Assembly: GCF_030264295.1 (NCBI RefSeq) | Contig: NZ_CP127173.1 | Span: 2,797,501-2,861,500 of the forward strand | Direction: 5' to 3' | Length of the DNA stretch: 64,000 nt | Origin: Amycolatopsis nalaikhensis | GTDB lineage: Bacteria; Actinomycetota; Actinomycetes; Mycobacteriales; Pseudonocardiaceae | In this document: in pieces, positions 34,334-42,214 of the stretch | How positions within the stretch are numbered: position 1 is the stretch's first letter | Layout: every line of letters begins with the position of its first letter | The notes under the pieces: model-generated | What the model saw: only the letters and a program-made list of their open reading frames with translations | Told to the model about the DNA's origin: nothing | Databases searched by the model: none | Translations under genes and position numbers: made by a program

Positions 34334-34661
34334 TCAGGCCTTGGCGGCAGCGGGCTTGGCCGCGGCGCGCTTGACCTCGCGACGCATGACCTTGGTGCGG
34401 AGCACGGTCTCCTGCAGCGACAGCTGCCGGTCGAGCCTCCTCGACCGCGTCGGCCGAGGAGTTCAGGTCGAGCAGCGCGTAGATGCCCTCGGCGTGCTTC
34501 TTGATCTCGTACGAGAGGCGACGACGGCCCCAGACGTCGACCTTCTCCACGGAACCGCCCGAAGTGCGGATCACGTTGAGGAAGTTGTCCAGCGTGGGGG
34601 CGACCGTGCGCTCGTCGAGCGTGGGGTCCAGGATGACCATTACCTCGTAATGGCGTGACAC
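34334..34661 (-). CDS. rpsF: 30S ribosomal protein S6, frame interrupted near 34436
   Basis: The start at GTG 34661 (AGGAGG nine bases upstream) gives [20 protein letters not shown] and [21 protein letters not shown], classic S6. After ADAVEE the frame shifts. The expected continuation [20 protein letters not shown] with an Ala/Lys-rich end is found one base away and stops at 34336. Deleting one C from the CC at 34436-34437 restores a 108-residue protein. As S6 starts a conserved ribosomal operon, a sequence error is the likely cause. Confidence 0.9.
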
Positions 34662-34687
34662 AACCACTCACCTCCTATGGGCTCGCG

Positions 34688-34706
34688 GCCACGGACTGTC
34701 CGTGGC
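34688..34706 (-). promoter_or_regulatory. Palindrome in the rpsF leader
   Basis: GCCACGGAC-T-GTCCGTGGC, 9-bp perfect arms, lies about 27 bases before the rpsF start. A leader stem-loop here is where S6:S18 autoregulatory structures occur in other bacteria, but I cannot confirm the bulge typical of that motif. Confidence 0.4.
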
Positions 34707-34718
34707 AGGAGGGTTTGT

Positions 34719-34736
34719 CCAGGTAAGGCTACCTGG
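34719..34736. terminator. Short hairpin between the anchored-protein gene and rpsF
   Basis: CCAGGTA-AGGC-TACCTGG, 7-bp arms. It lies between the stop of the upstream minus-strand gene (34765) and the rpsF leader, and may be a weak terminator or an operator. Confidence 0.35.
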
Positions 34737-34764
34737 GGGTACCGGCGGGACCGGACGCCGGGGG

Positions 34765-35634
34765 TCAGCTCGCGCGGCGCAGGACCCAGGTGCGGACCAG
34801 CCCGGCGGTGACGCCGGCGAGCACGATCACCGCGAGCAGCATCGGCAGCTGCACGTCGCTCGACGCGCCGTTCGAGGCCAGCGCCTGCGCGTTGCCCGCG
34901 TCGCGGATGTTCGCGCCCTGTCCGCTCTGGTCGCCCTGGCCGGCCTGCGGCGCGGAGGCGTCGCCGGGGAGGGTGCCGTTCGCCGGGTAGCGAATACCGG
35001 GGGCGACGGCCGTGCCCGCGGTCGCCGTGGGGATGCCGCTGTAGTCGCGCATCGGCGCGCTGCCGCCCGTACCGCCGGTGGTGCCGGGGTTCAGGTTCGA
35101 GAGGTTGCCGGTCGTGCCGCCCGGGACGGTCCCGGTGCCGCCCTGCGGCGTGCCGGGGTTGGCGCCCGGCTGGCCCGGGGTGCTCGGGGCGACGTAGTTG
35201 CTGGCGAGCAGCGTGAGGCCGCAGGCCTTGGCGACCGTGGTCTCCACGCTGTTCAGGGTCTTGTTCCAGTCGAAGCCGAGCCCCCACGTGCCGGAGTTGG
35301 CCAGCGCGGTGCGGACCGCCTTGCCGATGGCCGCGCCGGTGGCCTCGCCGCCCGCGGCGGTCGGCACCTGGCCGACCGGGATGGCGTGGATCTTGGCGAT
35401 GGAGTCGCCCGCCCAGCTGCCGACCGCGAGGGTCCCGGCGTTGTTCGCGCCGTTCGTGACGAGGGTCTTGACCGAAGCCCCGTCGATCGCCACCTGGTCG
35501 CCCATCTGGCCGGTGACCGAGCCCGTGCAGCTGTTCGATACCACCTGCTGGCTCGCCGACGCGGTGCCCGAGGAGAGGAATGCTCCGCCAGCGATGAACG
35601 CGGCGATGGCGGTGACGGTCAGGGTCTTCCGCAC
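34765..35634 (-). CDS. Secreted protein with C-terminal membrane anchor (family copy 1)
   Basis: Protein of 289 residues. A signal peptide at 1-28 ends ...SGTASA, then an extracytoplasmic domain with two cysteines (NSCTGSV, KACGLTL), a Gly/Thr/Pro-rich linker, the motif APMRDYSGIPTATAG and RYPANGTLPG. One transmembrane helix near the end (QLPMLLAVIVLAGVTAGLV) is followed by RTWVLRRAS. The GTG at 35634 follows GGAGG. It belongs to three tandem paralogues and is not a known named family. The topology places the body outside the cell. Confidence 0.75.
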   Translation of the reverse strand: MRKTLTVTAIAAFIAGGAFLSSGTASASQQVVSNSCTGSVTGQMGDQVAIDGASVKTLVTNGANNAGTLAVGSWAGDSIAKIHAIPVGQVPTAAGGEATGAAIGKAVRTALANSGTWGLGFDWNKTLNSVETTVAKACGLTLLASNYVAPSTPGQPGANPGTPQGGTGTVPGGTTGNLSNLNPGTTGGTGGSAPMRDYSGIPTATAGTAVAPGIRYPANGTLPGDASAPQAGQGDQSGQGANIRDAGNAQALASNGASSDVQLPMLLAVIVLAGVTAGLVRTWVLRRAS

Positions 35635-35719
35635 GAGCTTTCCTCCAGGGGTTACGGGGGCGTCGTTCCAGGCAACAGGATCAACGAAGGGAATACGCGA
35701 AAGATACTCGGCAGTCGGG

Positions 35720-36613
35720 TCAATTCCCAGCGGCCATTCGGCGGAGCACCCAGGTGCGGACGAGGCCCGCGCTGACTCCGGAGAGTGCCAGAACCGCGAT
35801 CAACAGCGGCAGATTCGACCCGTCCGTGAAGCCGTTGGATGCGGACGGTAGCGCTTCGGCCCGTCCCGCCGTCTGGATGCCAGAGCCGCCCGACCCGTTC
35901 TCGTCCGGGCTCGTGAGGCCGTACTGCGGCGCGTACCCCGGGATCTGGCTGCCGTAGCGGATCGCGGGCGACGGCGTGAACAGCCCGGCCGTCGCGAACG
36001 GGATGCCGCTGTAGTCGCGCATCGGCGCGTAGCCCGTGCCGAGGGTGAACGGGTAGCCGCCGAACGCGGGGCTGCTCGAGAACCCGGGCAGCAGCGGGCT
36101 GTTCGCCTCCGGGATCCCCGTGCCGCCCGAGGCGGGGGTGCCGCCCTGCTGCGGCGAGCCCCCGGTGCCGCCGGACGGCGGCTGCTGCGGGCTGCCGCCG
36201 GTGCCCGGCTGCGGCGACGACTGCTGGCCACCGCCGGTCAGGCTCTGGGCGCCGCTGGTCACGCTCTCGACGCCCTGGTTGATCGCGCTCGCCGCGGGCG
36301 CGCCGACCACGGGCACCGGCGAGACCACGGTGTTCACCACGTTCACGGTGACCTTGCAGAGCGTGCCCAGCACGGCGTTGATCGTCCCGGTCAGCACCTT
36401 CGTGCCTTCGGTGACGACACCGAGGTTGAGCGGGAGGCCGAGCAGCGGCGTCGTGGCCTGGATCGTGTCGCCGGGCTTGGCGGACACGGTGCCGCCGCAC
36501 GGCACCGTCTTGGTCTCGGCCGAGGCCGTGCCGGGCATGCCGAGCACGGCCGAACCGGCGAGGACGAACGCCGTCGCACCGACCGCCGTTGCCCTCCGTG
36601 TCCGATCCCGCAT
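35720..36613 (-). CDS. Secreted protein with C-terminal membrane anchor (family copy 2)
   Basis: Protein of 297 residues. It has a signal peptide (VGATAFVLAGSAVLG...ASA), a domain with cysteines at VPCGGTV and TLCKVTV, a Gly/Gln/Pro-rich linker, APMRDYSGIPFATAG and AIRYGSQIPG. The C-terminal helix LPLLIAVLALSGVSAGLV is followed by RTWVLRRMAAGN. It shares the DYSGIP motif and anchor with copy 1 and lies 85 bases upstream of it. Function unknown; probably a cell-surface protein. Confidence 0.75.
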   Translation of the reverse strand: MRDRTRRATAVGATAFVLAGSAVLGMPGTASAETKTVPCGGTVSAKPGDTIQATTPLLGLPLNLGVVTEGTKVLTGTINAVLGTLCKVTVNVVNTVVSPVPVVGAPAASAINQGVESVTSGAQSLTGGGQQSSPQPGTGGSPQQPPSGGTGGSPQQGGTPASGGTGIPEANSPLLPGFSSSPAFGGYPFTLGTGYAPMRDYSGIPFATAGLFTPSPAIRYGSQIPGYAPQYGLTSPDENGSGGSGIQTAGRAEALPSASNGFTDGSNLPLLIAVLALSGVSAGLVRTWVLRRMAAGN

Positions 36614-36735
36614 GCTCGCCGCCCCTTTGTCTCGTCGCCTCTCCCCAGGACAACGACGTTAAGGCAGCACGGTGACGCCCGCTCGCTCAGAAATGTCCGG
36701 CATTCGAGTGGAAGCGGAGATCACCGACCGTGAAA

Positions 36736-37530
36736 TCAGGCCGGGGAACGGCGGATCCACGCCCGGACGAGTGCCGCCGCGACGATCGCCAGCGCCAGCA
36801 CCGCGAGCAGCATCGGCAGCTTCGCCGGCGGGGTGACACCCGGCAGGGCTTCCGCGGTGCCGGACTTCTCGGCGTCGACCGTCGGGACCTGCTGGCCGGG
36901 GATCACCTGCGCGATCACTGGGGCCTGCACCAGGCTGCCCGGCAGCAGGGCGGCGTTGGTGAAGATGCCCGAGATCGCGTCGCCCGGCAGGCCCGCGCCG
37001 CCGGGGCCGGTGACGACCGGGCCGGTGCTCCCGCCGGGCGGGTTCGGTGCGGGCGGCGTCGGGGCCGGCGGGTTCGGCGCCGGGGGGTTCGGGTTCGGCG
37101 GGAGCGGCAGCGGCGGGGCGCCGACGTCTTCGAGGATGCCCTGTGTCGTGTTTCCGACAGCGTTGACAGTGCCCTGCGCGACCGGGCACACGGCGTTCGT
37201 CGCGGCGTCGCCGACCACCGGCACGTCGCCGACGCCGAGGGCCCGCACGGTGTCACCGACCGGCAGGGTCAGCAGGGGCGCCGAGCCGTCCGTGTTCTTC
37301 GCGCTCGAGTCGAGGCCGACGGTCAGCCGGTCCGGGGTGTTGAGCGGGGCGCCCGCGTCCAGCACGAGACCGGTTTTCGCGTCGCGGACCTGGCCGTTCT
37401 GCAGGGTTGTCGCGCAGTCCCCGCCGAGGGTCGGGCTGGGTTCGGCGGTCGCCAGGCCCGGCGCCGCGAGCGTGGCCGCGGCGGCGAAGGTGAACCCCAG
37501 TGCGGTGATCCGGGCGACGTGCTTCCCCAT
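36736..37530 (-). CDS. Secreted protein with C-terminal membrane anchor (family copy 3)
   Basis: Protein of 264 residues. It has a signal peptide (FTFAAAATLAAPGLATA), a domain with cysteines (GGDCATT, NAVCPVA), a PNPPAPNPPAPTPPAP linker, and a C-terminal helix LPMLLAVLALAIVAAALV followed by RAWIRRSPA. It lacks the MRDYSGIP motif of copies 1 and 2 but keeps the same order and anchor. The ATG at 37530 gives the signal peptide; the upstream extension is unlikely. Confidence 0.72.
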   Translation of the reverse strand: MGKHVARITALGFTFAAAATLAAPGLATAEPSPTLGGDCATTLQNGQVRDAKTGLVLDAGAPLNTPDRLTVGLDSSAKNTDGSAPLLTLPVGDTVRALGVGDVPVVGDAATNAVCPVAQGTVNAVGNTTQGILEDVGAPPLPLPPNPNPPAPNPPAPTPPAPNPPGGSTGPVVTGPGGAGLPGDAISGIFTNAALLPGSLVQAPVIAQVIPGQQVPTVDAEKSGTAEALPGVTPPAKLPMLLAVLALAIVAAALVRAWIRRSPA

Positions 37531-37644
37531 CGATGCCCTCCGGCAGTCGGACCAAATCTGGATCACGGAACGCGCTCACGGTACTCCACGAGCGTCACGA
37601 ACTGGGGCCGCAGGGCGAAGAAGCACCGGAGTAGCGTGCTGGGC

Positions 37645-38418
37645 ATGCTGATTGGCGCCCATGTCCGTGACGACGACCCGTTGACCGCGGTCGCCGAGCG
37701 CAAAGCCGACGTCGTCCAGTTCTTCCTCTCCGACCCGCAGGGCTGGAAGGCCCCGAAGCCGCACCCGCAGGGCGAGGCCATCCTGGCGGACCCGGTCGAG
37801 GTGTTCATCCACTCGCCGTACCTGATCAACGTGGCTTCGCTGAACAACCGGATCCGGATCCCGTCCCGCAAGAACGTCACGCAGCACGCCGACGGCGCGG
37901 CCGCGGTCGGCGCGAAGGGGCTGATCGTGCACGGCGGGCACGTCGGCGACAACGACGACGTCGAGGTCGGGATCGACAACTGGCGCAAGCTGTTCGAGCG
38001 CGAGCAGGAGAAGGGCGGCTTCAAGGTCCCGATCCTGATCGAGAACACCGCCGGCGGCGAGAACGCGATCACCCGCGACCTCGACGTCATCGCGCGGCTG
38101 TGGGACAAGGTCGGCGAGTTCGGCGCCGGGTTCTGCCTGGACACCTGCCACGCGTTCGCCGCGGGCTGGGACCTCTCGACCGCCGTCGAGAAGGTCAAGG
38201 CGATCACCGGCCGGATCGACCTGGTGCACCTCAACAACTCCCGCGACGAGTTCGGCTCGACGCGGGACCGGCACGCGAACGTCGTCAAGGGCGAAGGCAC
38301 GATCGATCCCGAGGTCCTGGTCGCCGTCGCGCGCGAGGCGGGTGCCCCGGTCGTCGTCGAGACCCCGCCCGACGGGCAGGCCGGCGACATCGCCTACCTG
38401 CGCGAACAGCTCGGTTAG
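37645..38418 (+). CDS. nfo: Endonuclease IV / AP-endonuclease family TIM-barrel protein
   Basis: Protein of 257 residues of the endonuclease IV family, which cuts DNA at abasic sites using a metal cluster. Metal-ligand positions can be seen in LIGAHVRD, IVHGGHVGD, LIENTAGG, LDTCHAFAAGWD and DLVHLNNSRDEFGSTRDRH. The ATG at 37645 lies 7 bases after TAGCGT, so the mRNA may be leaderless. Its stop overlaps the convergent GT87 gene stop by 4 bases (TTAG). A sugar-isomerase-type role cannot be fully excluded. Confidence 0.82.
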   Translation: MLIGAHVRDDDPLTAVAERKADVVQFFLSDPQGWKAPKPHPQGEAILADPVEVFIHSPYLINVASLNNRIRIPSRKNVTQHADGAAAVGAKGLIVHGGHVGDNDDVEVGIDNWRKLFEREQEKGGFKVPILIENTAGGENAITRDLDVIARLWDKVGEFGAGFCLDTCHAFAAGWDLSTAVEKVKAITGRIDLVHLNNSRDEFGSTRDRHANVVKGEGTIDPEVLVAVAREAGAPVVVETPPDGQAGDIAYLREQLG

Positions 38419-39965
38419 ACCGCGGCGGCCTTGCGGCGGTGCCGGACGGCGTTCGGGACGATCACGTCCCGGGCGCCGTCGAGGAAGCCGCCCGCCGGGT
38501 CGTCGTCGCCCGCCGCCCGGACCAGGTCCGTCGCCGGGCGGTAGATCTCCCGGACCACCAGCACGCACAGCGCGGCGACGGCCAGGTCGCGGACCACGAC
38601 CGTGCCGAGGAACCAGCCCTCGGGCAGGCCCTTGTGGTCGACGCCGAGGTAGTAGAACATCCGCGGCACCCAGACCAGCGCGTCGATCAGCATCCAGCCC
38701 AGCAGCAGCCGCCAGCGCGGGATGGCCAGCACGGCCAGCGGCACCAGCCACAGCGAGTACTGCGGGCTCCACACCTTGTTCGTCAGCAGGAACGCGGCGA
38801 CGACGAGGAACGCGAGCTGCCCGACGCGCGGGCGTCGGGGGGCGGCGAGCGCGATGTACGCGATGCCCGCGCAGCAGCCGAGGAACAGCACCGCCACCAC
38901 GATGTTGAGGTACGTCGGTGTCTGGTTCTGCTGCAGCACGCCGTCGAACCCGGCCCAGCCGGTGGTGTAGGAGATGACGTTGTAGAGCGAGTCCGGGTCC
39001 ATCGGCCGCAGCGTGCTCATCCGGAAGAACTCCCACCAGCCGCGGGTCGCGGTGAGGATGAACGGCGCGTTCACCACCACCCACGTCAGCACCGTGGCGG
39101 CCGCGGTCTTCCAGAACGGCGTGAGCTTCCCGGCGCGCAGGCACAGCACGAACAGCACGCCGAGCAGGAACAGCGGGTAGAGCTTGGCCGTCGCGCCGAG
39201 GCCGAGCAGGAGCCCGGCCAGCAGCGGCCGCTTGCGGGCCCAGGCGAGCAGGCCGGTCGCGGTGAACGCGGTCGCGATCGCGTCGAAGTTGGTGAACGCG
39301 TGCACCAGCACCAGCGGTGAGGCCGCCACCAGCAGCATGTCCCACGGACGGCGTTTGACCGTCCGCCCGGTCGCCCACACGGTGACCAGCCAGGCCATCG
39401 CGAGGAACAACGCCGTCAGGTCGAAGTAGATGGCCACCGGGAGCCCGCCGGGCAGCCAGCCCGCCTCGGCGACGTGGTACCAGCCCGCCGCGAGCTTCGC
39501 GTTCGCCCACTGGAAGAGGCCGGTGAACACCGGGTACTCCATGTAGCGGGTGTTGTTCTCCGCGGTCTGCGAGTTCTCCTTCCACGACGTGTAGTACGGG
39601 AAGGTGCTCGGCCGGTCGAGCCGCTCGGAGCTGTAGAGCGGCACGATGTCGGAGTAGCACATGGCGACGAACGGGCGGCCCGCTCGCCAGTCGAGCTGGG
39701 TGGCGCCGCTGGAGTCCTGGTACTGCTGGATGCAGGAGGCCTTGCCGAACCAGCAGAGCATCAGGGCGAGGGTGGCCAGCAGCAGGCCGACGCGCTGGGG
39801 CGACCAGAACCAGTGCCTGCCGACCGCCGCGTGCTCACCGAGCGGGCCGCCGAGCGGTCTGGTGACCGCCGCCGCGAGGGGCTCGTTCCAGCTCGGGACG
39901 ACGCGTTCCGCGTGCGTCAGCGTCACGGGGCCGGGGTCCGGCTCGCGCGTGGTCTCGTCTGGCAC
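38415..39965 (-). CDS. GT87-family polyprenyl-phosphate mannosyltransferase-like membrane protein
   Basis: Integral membrane protein of 516 residues with about ten transmembrane helices. An early extracytoplasmic loop carries MEYPVFTGLFQW, and the central region LLLGLGATAKLYPLFLLGVL is the typical GT87/DUF2029 segment. Such enzymes use polyprenyl-phosphate mannose to build glycolipids and lipoglycans. It occupies the place of the Rv0051-type protein in the mycobacterial locus near ponA1. The GTG at 39965 lies 7 bases after TACCAT, a leaderless arrangement. Confidence 0.82.
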   Translation of the reverse strand: MPDETTREPDPGPVTLTHAERVVPSWNEPLAAAVTRPLGGPLGEHAAVGRHWFWSPQRVGLLLATLALMLCWFGKASCIQQYQDSSGATQLDWRAGRPFVAMCYSDIVPLYSSERLDRPSTFPYYTSWKENSQTAENNTRYMEYPVFTGLFQWANAKLAAGWYHVAEAGWLPGGLPVAIYFDLTALFLAMAWLVTVWATGRTVKRRPWDMLLVAASPLVLVHAFTNFDAIATAFTATGLLAWARKRPLLAGLLLGLGATAKLYPLFLLGVLFVLCLRAGKLTPFWKTAAATVLTWVVVNAPFILTATRGWWEFFRMSTLRPMDPDSLYNVISYTTGWAGFDGVLQQNQTPTYLNIVVAVLFLGCCAGIAYIALAAPRRPRVGQLAFLVVAAFLLTNKVWSPQYSLWLVPLAVLAIPRWRLLLGWMLIDALVWVPRMFYYLGVDHKGLPEGWFLGTVVVRDLAVAALCVLVVREIYRPATDLVRAAGDDDPAGGFLDGARDVIVPNAVRHRRKAAAV

Positions 39966-40013
39966 GAGGCGGATGGTATCGGTGATCGGAGTTCGCGGCG
40001 GTGAAGCCGGTGA

Positions 40014-41072
40014 TCATGCCGGATTCGCGTAGTACGAGGCCAGGACCTCGGCGGCGGCGCCGCGCGTGACGATCTCCTCCCCGAAGGCGTCCTCGACGAC
40101 CTCGATGCGCTGCCAGTGCGGCAGCGGCAGCAGCTCCTCGAGGCGGGCCGCGACGGCGTCGCGGTAGGCGCCCGGTTCGTCCCGCACCGCGCGCCCGGCC
40201 AGCACGATCCGCTCCAGGTCGAGCACCTGGACGAGGTCGGCGAGGCCGATGCCGAGGAAGCCGGCGGCGGTCCGCGTGTCGGGGGCGCGCTTGGCCATGA
40301 TCTCGACGCAGCCGCGTCGCCCGCAGGCGCAGCGCGGGCCGTCGAAGGCGATCGTGGTGTGCCCGAACTCACCCGCGTTGGTCCGGGGGCCGCGGTAGAG
40401 GCGCCCGTCGATGAGCAGGCCGACACCTATTCCGGTGCCGACCAGCACCACCGCGGTCGCCGTCGGCTCGCCGTGCGGCCACAGCTGCGCGAACGCCGCG
40501 GAGTTCGTGTTCTTGTCGAGCGTCACGGGCAGGCCGGTGCGCTTTTCGAGCAGGTCGCGCAGGGGGACGTCGTGCCAGCCCGGCATGTTGGTCGCGTCGC
40601 GGACCAGGCCGGCGTGGTGGTCCAGCGGCCCGACCGCGCCGAGGCCGAGGCCGAGCACGTCGAAGCCGTCGGCGAGCTCGAGCGCGGTGGCGCCGATGGC
40701 TTCGACGGCCTGCTCGGGCGTGAACCCGGCGGGGAGCGGCCCGCCCGCGGTCTCCTCGACCTCGCCGATGAGGTTGGTGCGCAGGACGCGGTACTCGTCG
40801 CGGTCGAGGCGCGCGCCGAGCGCGTGCCGGGCGCCGGGCCGGATGGTCAGCCGGGTCCGGGGCTTGCCCACGCCCGACGAGGGCTGGCGCTGTTCGTCCA
40901 GCAGGCCGGCGTCGAGGAGTTCGGGCACGATCTTGGAGACGGCCTGCTGGGTGAGCCCGGTGCGCTCGGCGAGCTCGACGCGGCTGAGGCCGCCCGCGCG
41001 CAGGATGTGCGTGAGCAGCAGGGCGCGGTTGTGCTGGCGCACGTCGCGCAGGTTCACCCCGGTGTCCGCCAT
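40014..41072 (-). CDS. ROK-family transcriptional regulator
   Basis: Protein of 352 residues. An N-terminal winged helix (residues 10-70, GLSRVELAERTGLTQQAVSK) is followed by a sugar-kinase-like ROK domain with GLGLGAVGPLD, VLVGTGIGVGLLIDG and the zinc motif CACGRRGCVE. It is probably a sugar-responsive repressor. The ATG at 41072 is favoured over the in-frame start nine codons upstream. It is divergent from an oxidoreductase gene, with a long palindrome between them. Confidence 0.88.
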   Translation of the reverse strand: MADTGVNLRDVRQHNRALLLTHILRAGGLSRVELAERTGLTQQAVSKIVPELLDAGLLDEQRQPSSGVGKPRTRLTIRPGARHALGARLDRDEYRVLRTNLIGEVEETAGGPLPAGFTPEQAVEAIGATALELADGFDVLGLGLGAVGPLDHHAGLVRDATNMPGWHDVPLRDLLEKRTGLPVTLDKNTNSAAFAQLWPHGEPTATAVVLVGTGIGVGLLIDGRLYRGPRTNAGEFGHTTIAFDGPRCACGRRGCVEIMAKRAPDTRTAAGFLGIGLADLVQVLDLERIVLAGRAVRDEPGAYRDAVAARLEELLPLPHWQRIEVVEDAFGEEIVTRGAAAEVLASYYANPA

Positions 41073-41098
41073 GGCCAGGATCTTCGCACGCCTGGCCA

Positions 41099-41121
41099 AT
41101 TAAGCAACAGTGTTGTTTAAT
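41099..41121. promoter_or_regulatory. Operator between the ROK regulator and oxidoreductase genes
   Basis: ATTAAGCAACA-G-TGTTGTTTAAT: 11-bp arms with one mismatch, 23 bases in total, AT-rich in a GC-rich genome. It covers the facing -10 elements of both genes (CTTAAT on the minus strand, TTTAAT on the plus strand). It is the likely binding site of the ROK protein. Confidence 0.7.
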
Positions 41122-41128
41122 GGGCCGC

Positions 41129-42172
41129 ATGGCTGACTTGCGCGTGGGCATCCTCGGGTACGGCATCGGCGGTCGCGTGTTCCACGCCCCGCTGGTGGCG
41201 GCGACTCCCGGGCTGGTGCCCGCCGTGCTCACGACGTCGAGCAACGCCGCCCAGGCGCGTCTCGACCACCCGGACGCGGTCGTCGTGCCCGACGCCGACG
41301 CGTTCTTCGCGCACGCGGGCGAGCTCGACCTCGTCGTGGTGAGCACGCCGAACCGCACGCACGTGCCGCTCGCGCTGCGGGCGATCGAGGCCGGGCTGCC
41401 GGTGGTCGTCGACAAGCCGTTCGCGCCCACCGCCGCCGAGGCCGCGCGGATCGTCGACGCGGCGAAGGCGGCCGGTGTCGGCCTCACCGTCTTCCAGAAC
41501 CGGCGGCTCGACTCGGACTTCCTGACCGTGCGGAAGGTCCTCGAGTCCGGGCGCCTCGGCGACGTCTTCCGCTTCGAGTCCCGCTACGACCGCTGGGTGC
41601 CCAAGCCCAAGGACAACTGGCGCGAGTTCGGCGACCCGGCCGAGGCCGGCGGGCTGCTCTACGACCTCGGCGCGCACATCGTCGACCAGGCGCTGCAGCT
41701 GTTCGGCCCGGTCACGCGGGTCTACGCGGAGGTCGACCGCCGCCGGGCCGGTGTCCAGGTCGACGACGACGTCTTCGTCGCTCTGCACCACGCGAACGGC
41801 GTCCGGTCGCACCTGTGGGCGTCCGCGCTCGCGGGCACGCAGAACCCGCGGTTCCGGGTGCTCGGCGACCGCGCGACCTTCACCAAGTTCGGCCTCGACG
41901 TGCAGGAACCGCAGATCAAGGCGGGCCTGCGCCCCGGAGACGACGGCTGGGGCGTGGAGCCCGCGTCGGACGCCGGGAAGATCGGCGTCGGCAACGACGT
42001 CAAGACCGTGCCCACCGAAACCGGCCGCTACGAGCAGTTCTACGCGCAGGTGCGCGACGCGCTGCGCGGCGAAGGCGACTTCCCGGTCGATCCCGCGTCC
42101 TCGGTCGAGGCCCTGCGGGTGATCGAAGCCGCGCACCGCTCCGGCGTCGACGGCACGGTGGTCACCCTCTGA
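41129..42172 (+). CDS. Gfo/Idh/MocA-family NAD(P)-dependent oxidoreductase
   Basis: Protein of 347 residues. An N-terminal Rossmann fold begins LRVGILGYGIGGRVFHAPL. Next come VVSTPNRTHVPLALRAIEAGLPVVVDKPFA with the family lysine, and a C-terminal domain with GLLYDLGAHIVDQAL. These enzymes oxidise or reduce sugars and inositols. The ATG at 41129 lies 7 bases after TTTAAT (leaderless); an ATG at 41120 overlaps the operator and is less likely. Control by the divergent ROK regulator is inferred. A terminator follows. Confidence 0.88.
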   Translation: MADLRVGILGYGIGGRVFHAPLVAATPGLVPAVLTTSSNAAQARLDHPDAVVVPDADAFFAHAGELDLVVVSTPNRTHVPLALRAIEAGLPVVVDKPFAPTAAEAARIVDAAKAAGVGLTVFQNRRLDSDFLTVRKVLESGRLGDVFRFESRYDRWVPKPKDNWREFGDPAEAGGLLYDLGAHIVDQALQLFGPVTRVYAEVDRRRAGVQVDDDVFVALHHANGVRSHLWASALAGTQNPRFRVLGDRATFTKFGLDVQEPQIKAGLRPGDDGWGVEPASDAGKIGVGNDVKTVPTETGRYEQFYAQVRDALRGEGDFPVDPASSVEALRVIEAAHRSGVDGTVVTL

Positions 42173-42174
42173 CC

Positions 42175-42214
42175 GGCCGTGACCTCGGTGACCCCCAGCT
42201 CCGAGGTCACGGCC
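42175..42214. terminator. Terminator shared by the oxidoreductase and PBP genes
   Basis: GGCCGTGACCTCGG (42175-42188) pairs with CCGAGGTCACGGCC (42201-42214), a 14-bp perfect stem with a 12-nt loop, followed by TCCTCC. It overlaps the last codons of the convergent PBP gene. Confidence 0.75.

Noticed and set aside
33807..34667. An rpsF-ssb fusion protein
   Set aside because: The fusion arises only from the one-base shift in rpsF; both genes have their own start and stop once it is corrected.
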